Assembly: GCF_900115665.1 (NCBI RefSeq)
Contig: NZ_FOXH01000009.1
Span: 62,001 to 126,000 of the forward strand
DNA length: 64,000 bases
Reading direction: 5' to 3'
Source: Pseudarcicella hirudinis
Lineage (GTDB): Bacteria; Bacteroidota; Bacteroidia; Cytophagales; Spirosomataceae
A model generated the notes under the pieces. The model was not told the origin of the DNA and searched no databases. It saw only the letters and a program-made list of their open reading frames with translations. This document shows positions 25,997-35,435 of this stretch, piece by piece (within the stretch, counting starts at the first letter, position 1; every line of letters begins with the position of its first letter). The position numbers and the translations under genes are program-made.

Positions 25997-27145
25997 TTAT
26001 TTTTGTGAATATTTCTGAAAAAAGGATTCCAGGGATTTAATCCCTTCATAATAAAAGAAGATTTCATGATTGACATTTTTGGCTCTGTTTTCATCAATCA
26101 TCTGTTGTAAAAAGGTTTCTGATGCTGTGTAAGTACCTACTTTTAATAAAACTCCCGGAGCGATAACGACGGGAGAGCTGCCGTTAACCTGCTGTGTCAC
26201 AACTTTATTGAGCTCATTACGATACGCTGTGATGTCATATCTGTAAATCTGGGGAGAAATAATATCTACCCAGCCATTGGCAACCCAGGTTGGCCAGTCT
26301 TGCAGATACTCCGTTTTGGCAAAAGGATAAATACTCGGAGCCATGGCTATTTTTAAGGCAGGACGAATCGCTTTGAGTTCGGTGTAAATTTTCTGAGCGA
26401 ACAGATTTAATTTATTTGCTCTCCAATCTACCCAGACGGCATCAGTTTTAGGGTTTTTAGGGACTAGTCCGTTATTTTCCTTTTTATATGCTGTAAGTAC
26501 CTCAGGATTATAACCGCATTCGGAAGGTAAAGCAGGAAGACGGTCATCCCCCTGAATGCCATCAAGCTGCGGATAGTTGATAACAACCTCTTTGAGCAGT
26601 GATAGCATGAAATTCTGAACGACCGGATCCAGGGCATTCATCCATTTGAAACCGTTTTTGGTGACTACATTTCCATCTTCTCCGAGCGCAGCCCACTCCG
26701 GTTTTATTCTCAGAATGTGTTCTCCAAAACCATTGTTTTCTGCTGCAAAACCATATTCCATCCAGGCGAATACTTTGATAGAATCCTTATGAGCCGTTGT
26801 AATTAATTCCTGCAACGGATCTCTGCCTTTCAATGCTTCCTCAATTTCTATCCCGAAAGTTTCTTTCATAACTCTGGAAGGATAAAGTGTACGCCCTTTA
26901 TTCCACATCACCACGAAAATGTGATTGATACCGCTTTTCTTGCAATTCTTCACCACCTCATTGATCCCGTTAGGAGTATAAAGTGCATCGCTGCCGACAT
27001 TGGTAAGCCAAACGCCGCGCAGATATTTTGAAGCGGAAGGAGAATCAGGTGTTTTTGTATCAGGAATTTTGTTGGAATTCTGGCAATTACTGAAGAATGT
27101 TATGGCAATCAGACAATTGAGCAGCAATAGCTTTTTTTTGTTCAT
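25997..27145 (-). CDS. GHL10/DUF187 family glycoside hydrolase-like lipoprotein (DigH-type)
   Basis: The protein has 382 residues. The ATG at 27145 gives a lipoprotein signal (MNKKKLLLLNCLIAITFFSNC, Cys21). The GHL10 TIM barrel begins with LRGVWLTNVGS (about 42-52) and has FAWMEYGF and LDGIQGDDR (194-202), the segment expected to hold catalytic carboxylates, followed by VDIISPQIYRYD. E. coli DigH, a member of this family, cleaves peptidoglycan glycan strands that lack peptides. A role here in cutting such glycans or another amino-sugar polymer before import is an inference from family and from the AGE epimerase downstream. It follows SusD by 76 bases. Confidence 0.85.
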   Translation of the reverse strand: MNKKKLLLLNCLIAITFFSNCQNSNKIPDTKTPDSPSASKYLRGVWLTNVGSDALYTPNGINEVVKNCKKSGINHIFVVMWNKGRTLYPSRVMKETFGIEIEEALKGRDPLQELITTAHKDSIKVFAWMEYGFAAENNGFGEHILRIKPEWAALGEDGNVVTKNGFKWMNALDPVVQNFMLSLLKEVVINYPQLDGIQGDDRLPALPSECGYNPEVLTAYKKENNGLVPKNPKTDAVWVDWRANKLNLFAQKIYTELKAIRPALKIAMAPSIYPFAKTEYLQDWPTWVANGWVDIISPQIYRYDITAYRNELNKVVTQQVNGSSPVVIAPGVLLKVGTYTASETFLQQMIDENRAKNVNHEIFFYYEGIKSLESFFQKYSQK

Positions 27146-27221
27146 TTTGAGATATGTATTGGAAAAATTAAACCTGTCAGGGGAATAAGAGATTGTCCTT
27201 TCTTCCCCTGACAATCAGGCA

Positions 27222-28997
27222 TTACCAGTTCGGATTTTGTTTCAGATTTTTGTTCTTATCCAGTTCTCCCTGTGGAATAGGCCATAAAGTATGTTTGGCG
27301 GTATTGGTACGTGTTTCATTCCGGCTTTTTATTCTTTTTGAAATACTCGATGAATAATCCGGAATATCATTCAGATCCTGAACTGAACCTTTGGCACCGA
27401 ATGAAGGGATTGAAGGAACATCAGCCGGATTAATAGCCGCTCCTGCGATCGGGCCGTTTAAGATCTGTTCTACGATACCCCAGCGACGAATATCAAATAG
27501 TCTTAATCCTTCTGTAGCAAATTCAACGGCTCTTTCTCTTCTTACCAGCTGACGCAATTTTGTCTGATTTGAGAGAATGATATTAGGTTGTCCGGATCTT
27601 CTTCTTACTGCATTAATCGCGTCAATTACTGTAGCATCAATCTGATTCAATTCAATTTTTGCTTCAGCATAGGTTAGGAGAATTTCGGCGTAGCGCATCA
27701 GGATAAAAGGGGTTTTAAGTTCCCAGGCATATTGATCCGGATCATTATATTTTCTCCATACATAGCCAACTCCTCCAACTGCTCCGGTAGAGCCATATTG
27801 CCATACACTACTGGCAGAAGTTACGAAATCAGGATTTCCGTTTACCACATCATATTTTAACGTATTCCAGTTATAGCGGAAAACCTGATCCGTATGAATG
27901 TTATAAATAAAACGCTGATTCGGATTTTGGTAAGGAAGACTTTGTGCTTTTACCATTCTTACTTCTATCGTATCTCCAGGCATATACAAAGTCCAGCGTA
28001 ACCTTTTGTCTCTGTTTCTGGAAGGGTTAGCAGGATCATATAAAGGAGACTCATCAATTCTTAAACCATCTGTACATTCAAATTTATCTACGCATGCCTG
28101 TGTAGGAAAGTTGTTGCTTTGCGCTCCCAATGTCTGTCTTGGTGTATAGCCCACAACCTGCCATGATACAATATTGGGGTTTTCAGCAGGGAACATCATC
28201 GCTGCAATTACTTCTTTTCCGTTATTAGTGGTCTGACCTGCCAGCGTGAATAAAGCCTGATAGTTTGGATTTAATCCATGATTTCCACCGGTAATAACGC
28301 TGTTTGTCGCATCAAGTGCAGTAGCATAATCCTTGATAAGCATAGCTAATCTTGCTTTTATTCCCATGGCAAAAGCTTTATTGATTCTTCCACGGTCTGC
28401 GGGATTTAAATCCAGACTTGCATAAGCTTCATCAAGGTCCTTGTAAAGTGCTTTTGCAATGGTTTCCCTGCCGGTTGTAACCTGAGTTTCAAACTCCGAA
28501 GGTTGTAAGGGTTTGGTATAAAAAATCACATCTCCGTACCAGGTAATCAGGTTTAAGTAAGCCCAGGCACGGAGGGTAAGTGCTTCTCCTCTCATACGTG
28601 CAAAACTGGCTTTTGAAGTCAGACTTTCTCCGCGTTTCATCCCTTCCAGGAAATCGTTGGCTCTCGATACCAGTTTATAAGCTTGCGTCCATCCCCAGTC
28701 AGACATCGTATTTCCGATAACAAAAGGTCCGGAATTACCCATGGCAATAATTGCCTCAGGATCAGACTTTCTTGAAATAATTAAGTCTGTTGTTGCTTCA
28801 ACTCTTTTTAAGTCCGGAACCGATCCCCGGCTATTCCAGAAAGAAGCATTGTAAACACCTGTCAGGCCGATTTTTATTTCTGCCTCATTGGAGTAAAAAG
28901 TAACGCTTGAAGGGGTATCTAAAGGTTGACGATTGAGGAAATCTTCACAGCTTATCAATGTGAAAGCAAGTGATAAAAGATATATGTATTTTTTCAT
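27222..28997 (-). CDS. RagB/SusD family nutrient-binding outer-membrane lipoprotein
   Basis: The protein has 591 residues. The ATG at 28997 gives the lipoprotein signal MKKYIYLLSLAFTLISC (Cys17) followed by EDFLNRQPLDTPS, the standard SusD opening. The TPR-like helical core contains RGEALTLRAWAYLNLITWYGD, and the C-terminal half has LRQLVRRERAVEFATEGLRLFDIRRWG and LWPIPQGELDKNKNLKQNPNW, all diagnostic. It forms the lid on the SusC barrel encoded immediately upstream (92-base gap). The bound glycan cannot be predicted. Confidence 0.93.
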   Translation of the reverse strand: MKKYIYLLSLAFTLISCEDFLNRQPLDTPSSVTFYSNEAEIKIGLTGVYNASFWNSRGSVPDLKRVEATTDLIISRKSDPEAIIAMGNSGPFVIGNTMSDWGWTQAYKLVSRANDFLEGMKRGESLTSKASFARMRGEALTLRAWAYLNLITWYGDVIFYTKPLQPSEFETQVTTGRETIAKALYKDLDEAYASLDLNPADRGRINKAFAMGIKARLAMLIKDYATALDATNSVITGGNHGLNPNYQALFTLAGQTTNNGKEVIAAMMFPAENPNIVSWQVVGYTPRQTLGAQSNNFPTQACVDKFECTDGLRIDESPLYDPANPSRNRDKRLRWTLYMPGDTIEVRMVKAQSLPYQNPNQRFIYNIHTDQVFRYNWNTLKYDVVNGNPDFVTSASSVWQYGSTGAVGGVGYVWRKYNDPDQYAWELKTPFILMRYAEILLTYAEAKIELNQIDATVIDAINAVRRRSGQPNIILSNQTKLRQLVRRERAVEFATEGLRLFDIRRWGIVEQILNGPIAGAAINPADVPSIPSFGAKGSVQDLNDIPDYSSSISKRIKSRNETRTNTAKHTLWPIPQGELDKNKNLKQNPNW

Positions 28998-29089
28998 TTT
29001 GTTCAAGTTGGGGTAAACCGATATGCCTGCTGTGATTTCAGAAAAGCTGAACCCTGACATATCAGTATTTCATGTTTGGCATTTTACGA

Positions 29090-32000
29090 TCAGAACTTCA
29101 GATTCAGACCGACAGTATAGGTTGTCATCAATGGATAAAACTCTGCGCTGTTATTGTTGATTTCAGGGTCAAAACCTTTCCAGAATTGGGTAATGGTAAA
29201 TAAATTCTGGCCACTGACATATACACGGGCAGAATTCATACCCAGTTTTTTAGCTAATTTTTCAGGCAGTTTTGCACCCAGGTTCACATTTTTCAGGCGG
29301 AAATACGCTGAATTTTTTACCCAAAATGATGAATTTGTACTGTTTATACCGATTGTCGGCATAAGACGCGGGAAGCTTGCATTGGGATTTTCCGGAGTCC
29401 AGTAGTCTTTATGAATTGCCAGCAGAGAAGGAATGAAATCGGCTGCATAGAATGGATAAGCTCCTGTTCCGGAAATATAATTTTCTTTAGATCCAACCCC
29501 CTGACCAAAGATATTTAAGTCGAAAATACCATATGCCAGATTGATATTGATGCTGTATTCATAACGGGGAAAGCTGTTACCAATAAAAGTACGGTCATCT
29601 GCATTAACCTTTCCGTCTCCGTTAATGTCAGCATATTTTATGTCGCCCGGATTAGGTGTAAAGAAGGTCGGAGGGCTTGAGGTGATGTCTTCTTTCGACT
29701 GATAGAATCCGATGGCTTTGTATCCGAAATAAGAACGAAGTGGATTGCCTACGGCTGAGCGCAGCAAACCTTCATCCAGATACGGAACGCCCGGTAATTC
29801 AAGAACCTGGTTTTTCACATCTGCCAGTACCGCCGTTACATCATATTTCAGCTTTCCGATTTTGTTTCGATAAGTAGCTGAAAACTCCCATCCGCGGTTT
29901 TCCATTTTTCCTAAATTGACAAGCGCAGGACCTAAACCCACATAAGACGGAATAGGTTTTTTAAGTAAAATGTCTGAAATCTGTCTTGAATAATAATCAG
30001 CGGTAATACTCAGTCTTTTGGCTAAAACCAGGTCAAGACCGATGTCCATTTGTGTTGATTTTTCCCAGGTTGTTCCTGCATTGGCTGCATCCGTTAAGGC
30101 AAAACCCTGATTGATGGTATTGTTGAAATAGTAGTCAGTTCCGGAAGTATAGGTAGAGGCAAACGGATAATTGTCATTAACAGCCTGATTACCCAAAACA
30201 CCATATGAAGCTCGGATTTTACCAAATTTGATAACAGGTACTGCGTTTGCAAAGAAGCTTTCATTCGTGAAAACCCATCCTGCGGAAGCCGAAGGAAAAA
30301 ATCCCCATTGTTGATTCAGTGCCTGTGAAAAGCGGGAAGATCCGTCGTATCTTCCGTTTACTTCCAGTAAATATTTATCTTTGTATACATAGTTTAATCT
30401 ACCGTAAAAGCCTGCCAAAGCCACTTCAGAAGCACTTCCTGAGTTATCGCGGTTAGCTCCTCCCAGAGAAATATAAGGTAGATTTTCATTGACAAAATCA
30501 GTTCTTGAAGCACCGATGCTGCTTGCCGTAAGCTCTTCTGTCTGGAAACCTCCCAGAATTTTAGCCTCATGATCTCCTCTTTTGTAACTATAAGTAGCCT
30601 GTGCCAGAATTGTACTTCTTACATTGGTAGAATAAGTCTCTGATAAGCTGTTTGTCCCAGGGTATTTTGCTATAAAATCATAGGTTTTGTTTGCTATATT
30701 CGGGCTATAAACGTCGTAATTCTTTTGGAAACGTTTACCATTCGGAAACCATTGTTCTCTTGCATAAGAAGCCTCAATATCGAGGTTTTTCACAGGATTG
30801 AAAATTAAAGTTGCTTTGCCGAGAAAAGTAGGAGTGCTCACCCGGTAAGTACCGCTTGATTCTGCCTGTCCCAGTGGGTTTCTTCGGTTAGACTGTCCGG
30901 CATCGCCATACATCCCATCTCCGAATTTAGCAGGTCCTGTTGCCGGTAATCCGATAGCCTGACGAATAATGAATTCAGGAGATGAGCCAGCCGGTTCTAT
31001 TCTGGTAGTCTGGTTAAAGAACAGGTTAGAAGTAATGCGAAGTTTATCATTGATTTTGATGTCAGGATTCAATCGTAAATCAAAGCGATTGAAGCTGTTA
31101 TTGGGGATTAAACCTTGCTGATTCAGGTATGAAACTGAAGTGAAAAGACTGGCTTTTTCAGAACCTGCATCAATCGTGAGGTTATGATTCTGCATGATAC
31201 CGCTGTTGGTTAACAGAAGTTTAACCCAGTCATTGTCAAATATTTCAAGATTATCAGGCTTGCTGTTTTTATATTTATCAATAAGTGCCTGTGGAAAAAC
31301 ATAAGCATTCGGATTCCCTGTCTGGTTGCGTTGCGCAACATTACTAAGTTCCATATGCTCCACCGCCGAAACCTTTTCCGGAATATTTGTCGCCACCTGC
31401 TGGGTAACAAAAGCATTATAACTTACTTTAATTCCGTCTTTTCCACCTCGTTTGGTCTTTACTAAAACAACGCCGTTGGCAGCTCTGGAACCATAAATAG
31501 CAGTAGAAGCCGCATCTTTCAGGATAGTTACACTTTCAATGGCATTAGCATCCACATTATCCATACTTGAAACCACCCCGTCAATCAGAATAAGCGGACC
31601 CGTTCCGGAAAAGATAGAACCTGTTCCCCTGATATTGATGGTAGGAGCATCTGCACCGGGTTTTCCCGAACCTTGCCAGACCGAAACCCCTGGAGCAATA
31701 CCCTGCAATAAATTACTGGTAGTTCCCACTTGTCGTTTAATGAGATCATCTGCCTTGAACTGAGAAACTGATCCGGTCAGGTTGGCTTTTTTCTGACTGC
31801 CATAACCCACCACTACCACTTCGTTAAGAGAATTATTAGTAGAGCTGAGTTTAATAGTAAGAATACTGGCATGGGCAATTACTTCTGTTGTATTGTAACC
31901 CACGCTTGAAATAACCAAAGTGGCTCCATCCGTAACTGATAAAGAGAAATTTCCGGAGGCATCGGTGATCGTCCCTTTATTCGAACCTTTAATTACAATA

Positions 32001-32122
32001 TTTGCTCCAATGACCGCATCGTTATTTTCCTGATCACTTACATGACCGGAAACTTTTATATTCTGAGCCATTGAGCTTACCCAAAATACCATAAGAAACA
32101 TAGTTAGTACTGTTTTTTTCAT
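29090..32122 (-). CDS. SusC/RagA family TonB-linked outer-membrane transporter
   Basis: This 1010-residue protein has a Sec signal (MKKTVLTMFLMVFWVSSMAQ), a carboxypeptidase-D-like domain (VSGHVSDQENNDAVIGANIVIKGS), a plug with the SusC signature NEVVVVGYGSQKKANLTG, ILKDAASTAIYGSRAANGVVLVKTK, and a large barrel ending in YTVGLNLKF. It has the normal SusC length. It is the first gene of a four-gene operon with SusD, GHL10 and AGE and is divergent from the DUF4127 operon. About 330 bases with a TATGTTTG box lie between the two start regions. It probably imports an amino-sugar-containing oligosaccharide. Confidence 0.94.
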   Translation of the reverse strand: MKKTVLTMFLMVFWVSSMAQNIKVSGHVSDQENNDAVIGANIVIKGSNKGTITDASGNFSLSVTDGATLVISSVGYNTTEVIAHASILTIKLSSTNNSLNEVVVVGYGSQKKANLTGSVSQFKADDLIKRQVGTTSNLLQGIAPGVSVWQGSGKPGADAPTINIRGTGSIFSGTGPLILIDGVVSSMDNVDANAIESVTILKDAASTAIYGSRAANGVVLVKTKRGGKDGIKVSYNAFVTQQVATNIPEKVSAVEHMELSNVAQRNQTGNPNAYVFPQALIDKYKNSKPDNLEIFDNDWVKLLLTNSGIMQNHNLTIDAGSEKASLFTSVSYLNQQGLIPNNSFNRFDLRLNPDIKINDKLRITSNLFFNQTTRIEPAGSSPEFIIRQAIGLPATGPAKFGDGMYGDAGQSNRRNPLGQAESSGTYRVSTPTFLGKATLIFNPVKNLDIEASYAREQWFPNGKRFQKNYDVYSPNIANKTYDFIAKYPGTNSLSETYSTNVRSTILAQATYSYKRGDHEAKILGGFQTEELTASSIGASRTDFVNENLPYISLGGANRDNSGSASEVALAGFYGRLNYVYKDKYLLEVNGRYDGSSRFSQALNQQWGFFPSASAGWVFTNESFFANAVPVIKFGKIRASYGVLGNQAVNDNYPFASTYTSGTDYYFNNTINQGFALTDAANAGTTWEKSTQMDIGLDLVLAKRLSITADYYSRQISDILLKKPIPSYVGLGPALVNLGKMENRGWEFSATYRNKIGKLKYDVTAVLADVKNQVLELPGVPYLDEGLLRSAVGNPLRSYFGYKAIGFYQSKEDITSSPPTFFTPNPGDIKYADINGDGKVNADDRTFIGNSFPRYEYSININLAYGIFDLNIFGQGVGSKENYISGTGAYPFYAADFIPSLLAIHKDYWTPENPNASFPRLMPTIGINSTNSSFWVKNSAYFRLKNVNLGAKLPEKLAKKLGMNSARVYVSGQNLFTITQFWKGFDPEINNNSAEFYPLMTTYTVGLNLKF

Positions 32123-32449
32123 AGAATTTGATATTGGTTAAATGGAAATGAAATGGGTTATTATCAGATCAACCGATGACTAATTAAGACACAGATGTAG
32201 GGATTACTTTTGAACGGAATGAATAATGTTGTGTGAGATTCTTTTACAAACATATAAAACTTATTTAAAATTTTTATAAAAGTTTATAAAAATATTTCTA
32301 AAGTTTATTGGGATATTTGATTTTTATTTCGACTTTTGCTCACAGTCTGCTTCATTTTGGGCTTGAGTGTGTGATTTCAGGCGGGACTATATGCAGGATT
32401 TGTCTTATCTTATATTCGTGATTTTATTAGTTTTTTGAACCTTTTCAAT
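32123..32449. other. Divergent promoter region between SusC and DUF4127 operons
   Basis: This AT-rich spacer of about 330 bases must drive both operons. A TATGTTTG box for the SusC side is at 32247-32254. I find no clear TAnnTTTG for the rightward operon and no convincing ROK palindrome. A region rich in A/T runs (32260-32310) separates the two halves. Confidence 0.45.
32247..32254 (-). promoter_or_regulatory. Putative -7 box (TATGTTTG) for the SusC operon
   Basis: The minus strand reads TATGTTTG, matching TAnnTTTG, about 125 bases before the SusC ATG. No good -33 TTG is seen. Confidence 0.35.
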
Positions 32450-34075
32450 ATGAAACTGAACTCTTTTATTCCTTTCTGTTTATTTTTTGGACTGTTTTTC
32501 TCAGTCAAAGCCCAAACCCCGTTTTCTTCCAGAGTTTTGTTGATTCCACTGGACGACCGCCCTCCTTGTTTGCAGTTTCCTGTCAGAATGGGTTTGATCA
32601 ATGATGTGGAATTGGTGAGTCCTCCCAAAGAATTGCTGGGTTGGTTTACTGATCCCGGAAAAACAGAGGAGATTGGCAAGTGGATTGATAAACAGGATTT
32701 AAAAACCTTTGATGCTGCTATTATCTCAGTGGATATGCTTGCTTACGGAGGTCTGGTAGCTTCCAGAAGATATGGTACTACGGAAAAGGAGGCGTTGGAA
32801 AAGATGAGGATCATTGAGAAAATCCGCCGGAAAGCACCTCAAATGAAAATCTACGGTTCCAGTGTAATTATGAGGCTGGCTCCAACCGGTGATCAGAAGA
32901 ATGAAGCTTATCGTCAGAAACTGGCCAATTGGGCAGAAATAGCCGATGATGAAAAAGAGCTTACACAAAAGAACATGCTGGAAAAGGAAATTCCGGCAGA
33001 AGCGCTTGAAAATTATAAAAAGGCTCGTGAAAGAGATCTGGCAATCAATAAATTATCAATTGATCTGGCAGAAAAGAGAGTGTTTGATTATCTGATTTTA
33101 TCGCAGGATGATGCCAAACCCAGAGGTGTGCACGTAAAGGATCGTGAAACCCTGGCAAAAATTATTGCTGAAAAGAAGTTATCTGAGCGGATTGCCCTGC
33201 AGCCGGGCGCAGATGAAGTATCAATGCTTTTACTGGCACATGCCATGTCAGACAAATATGCCTATCATCCGAAAATTAAAGCCATTTACTCTTCTGAGGC
33301 TGCCGGAGATAAAGTTATGCCTTTTGAAGACAAACCTTTACGGAAAACCGTTAGTTTTCATATCAGGGCAGTAGGAGCCAGAGAAGTGGAGGATGAAAAG
33401 GAGGCGGAAATTCTGTTTTATGTATTCGCATCAAGACCGGATGAAGCCCTGACAAAGCGTTTTGCGGAGAAAATAATTGCTTCTCATCAATTAAACAGCC
33501 ATTCTCAGCCAAAAGGAATTATCATTGCAGACGTTGACCCGAAAGGTGATGTACAGGGCGGAGATATTAATTTTACTGAAATGCTGAAAAAAGAGCATGT
33601 TTTTTCTGATATTTTAGGATATGCCTGCTGGAATACCGCAGGAAATACCATCGGAACAGCCTTGCCGCATGGATTTTTGTCGGGAGTTGCCCAAAAAAGA
33701 ATAAATGTTTCCGGAAAAAAGGGAAAAGCCCTTTCTCAGGAAATACTGAACAGAATGGGTTATTCACAGACATGGTTTATGCTGAATCGTTTGCTGGATG
33801 ACTACACGTATCATTCAGTAATCAGGCCGAAAGCGCAGGGAATCATCAGAAAGAATGGATGGAATTCATTGAGACTTAGCAAAGACCAGACCAGCTTTAT
33901 CGAAGATTATTGTTTCAAGGCTTTGCAGCCTGTTGCATCAGATGTTGCTGAAAATTATTTCTCGCCGGCAAGCGGAAAGCAATGTACCTTGTCGGATTTG
34001 TACTTTGATTTGCCATGGGAAAGGGCTTTTGAGGCAGAAGTAGATTTCAAACTGAATATTCGGAAAAATAAATAA
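32450..34075 (+). CDS. DUF4127 family protein, exported
   Basis: The protein has 541 residues. The ATG at 32450 gives a signal peptide (MKLNSFIPFCLFFGLFFSVKAQ), while the longer frame starts at a TTG. The family signature LLIPLDDRPPCLQFPVRMG lies just after cleavage, followed by VDMLAYGGLVASR and SVIMRLAPTGDQ, and later ISHDD-like LSQDDAKPRGVH and WNTAGNTIGTALPHG. DUF4127 has no known activity. The conserved DDRP and DDA motifs suggest metal or phosphate/sugar binding, which is inference. It opens an operon with a permease, a HyuA-like ATPase and an FAD oxidoreductase, 23 bases before the permease, so it probably processes the substrate in the periplasm. Confidence 0.85.
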   Translation: MKLNSFIPFCLFFGLFFSVKAQTPFSSRVLLIPLDDRPPCLQFPVRMGLINDVELVSPPKELLGWFTDPGKTEEIGKWIDKQDLKTFDAAIISVDMLAYGGLVASRRYGTTEKEALEKMRIIEKIRRKAPQMKIYGSSVIMRLAPTGDQKNEAYRQKLANWAEIADDEKELTQKNMLEKEIPAEALENYKKARERDLAINKLSIDLAEKRVFDYLILSQDDAKPRGVHVKDRETLAKIIAEKKLSERIALQPGADEVSMLLLAHAMSDKYAYHPKIKAIYSSEAAGDKVMPFEDKPLRKTVSFHIRAVGAREVEDEKEAEILFYVFASRPDEALTKRFAEKIIASHQLNSHSQPKGIIIADVDPKGDVQGGDINFTEMLKKEHVFSDILGYACWNTAGNTIGTALPHGFLSGVAQKRINVSGKKGKALSQEILNRMGYSQTWFMLNRLLDDYTYHSVIRPKAQGIIRKNGWNSLRLSKDQTSFIEDYCFKALQPVASDVAENYFSPASGKQCTLSDLYFDLPWERAFEAEVDFKLNIRKNK

Positions 34076-34098
34076 TTTACCACTTACGGAATTCTCAA

Positions 34099-35394
34099 AT
34101 GATTGCAGCAGGTTTACTCATTATTTTCGTTGTTTTTGCCATTCTGATGTTTACCAGAAAAATTCCGGCATTACTTGCACTTCCGGCCATAGCCGTGCTG
34201 GTTGCTTTGCTGGCAAAATTACCCCTGGTTGATATTCTGAATGTGATTGTAAGTCAGGGAAGTACAAAACTCGTTTCGGTATATGTAGCCGTTTTTGCAG
34301 GGGCAATGATGGGGCGTGTGATGATGCAGACAGGAATTGCAGAAGAAATTATCAAACGTGCCGCGGAGTTTGGCGGTGAAAAACCCCTGATTGTATCTTT
34401 CGGCCTCATGGCTGTTACTATTATTCTTTTCACTACTTTACAGGGATTAGGTGCGATTATAACCTTAGGTTCTCTGGTTTTACCCATTATGATGAGTCTA
34501 GGCATACCCCGAAAGCTGGCCGGAACCTTGTTCCTGCTGGCCTTTGGAACAGGCTTTATTTTCAACCCGATTCTGTTTACTTTATATCGTCAGCTTTTAG
34601 GCCTTCATGACGATGAGTTACTGCCTCCCCAGATTCTTACTTTTGGCTTTATACTGATGGGGTTGATGCTTATTGCAATTTTTATTTATTCAATGATTGC
34701 GGCCAGAAGAAGCGGAGATATATTACTGATGTCAGCTGTTACGAAAGAGCAACTATTAAAAAGAACTTCACAGAAGAAAGTGCCCTTAATTGCTCTTCTG
34801 ACCCCTTTGATTCCTTTATTACTGTTTTTTGGCTTTAATTTCTTCGGCATAAAAATAGATTTTATTGCTGCTTTTATCATAGGATCTTTATTTGCTGTCA
34901 TTACTACCAACTGGCGGAATGCGGTTAAAACCCTGACTTCTTCTGCCATCAAGGGAATTGAAGATGGTACCCCGGCTGCTTTGCTGATGATGGGCATCGG
35001 AATGCTCCTGAATGCCCTCAATTTACCGGGTATAAAACTGGCACTTGAACCGATTATCAATTCATTGCCATTCGGTTCAGCGATTTTTTATGTGGCCTTT
35101 TTTGGCTTGTTGTCACCTTTGTCATTATACCGTGGGCCTTTGAATATTTTCGGAATAGGAATAGGTCTTTTTACAATAATGTTCGGGACTCATATTTTAC
35201 CTGCTATGGCATTACTGGCAGCTATTATGTGTGTAGAGCAGGTGCAGAATATCTGCGATCCGACCAATACCCATAATGTCTGGATTGCCAATTTCGTGGG
35301 TGTACAGGTGGAAGAACTTACAAAGGAGACAATAATACCTTTGGTAATAGTCTGTATCACAGGGCTGATATTTTCAGCAATCATGTTTCTGTAA
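34099..35394 (+). CDS. Ion-transporter-superfamily permease (GntP/CitMHS-like)
   Basis: This 431-residue inner-membrane protein has about 11-12 hydrophobic helices. Features include FAGAMMGRVMMQTGIAEEIIKRAAEF near residue 75, TLQGLGAIITLGSLVLPIMMSLGIPRKLAG near residue 125, and a second inverted half with LMMGIGMLLNALNLPGI, LSPLSLYRGPLNIFGIG and ICDPTNTHNVWIANFVG. The two-fold repeat and these motifs fit organic-acid/gluconate-type permeases. It is tightly packed (23 bases after DUF4127, 41 before the HyuA-like gene), so it most likely carries the product that HyuA acts on, perhaps a sugar acid or lactam. Confidence 0.78.
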   Translation: MIAAGLLIIFVVFAILMFTRKIPALLALPAIAVLVALLAKLPLVDILNVIVSQGSTKLVSVYVAVFAGAMMGRVMMQTGIAEEIIKRAAEFGGEKPLIVSFGLMAVTIILFTTLQGLGAIITLGSLVLPIMMSLGIPRKLAGTLFLLAFGTGFIFNPILFTLYRQLLGLHDDELLPPQILTFGFILMGLMLIAIFIYSMIAARRSGDILLMSAVTKEQLLKRTSQKKVPLIALLTPLIPLLLFFGFNFFGIKIDFIAAFIIGSLFAVITTNWRNAVKTLTSSAIKGIEDGTPAALLMMGIGMLLNALNLPGIKLALEPIINSLPFGSAIFYVAFFGLLSPLSLYRGPLNIFGIGIGLFTIMFGTHILPAMALLAAIMCVEQVQNICDPTNTHNVWIANFVGVQVEELTKETIIPLVIVCITGLIFSAIMFL

Positions 35395-35435
35395 TGTATT
35401 CCTGAAATTGTAACACGACCCAAAAGAATTTAATT

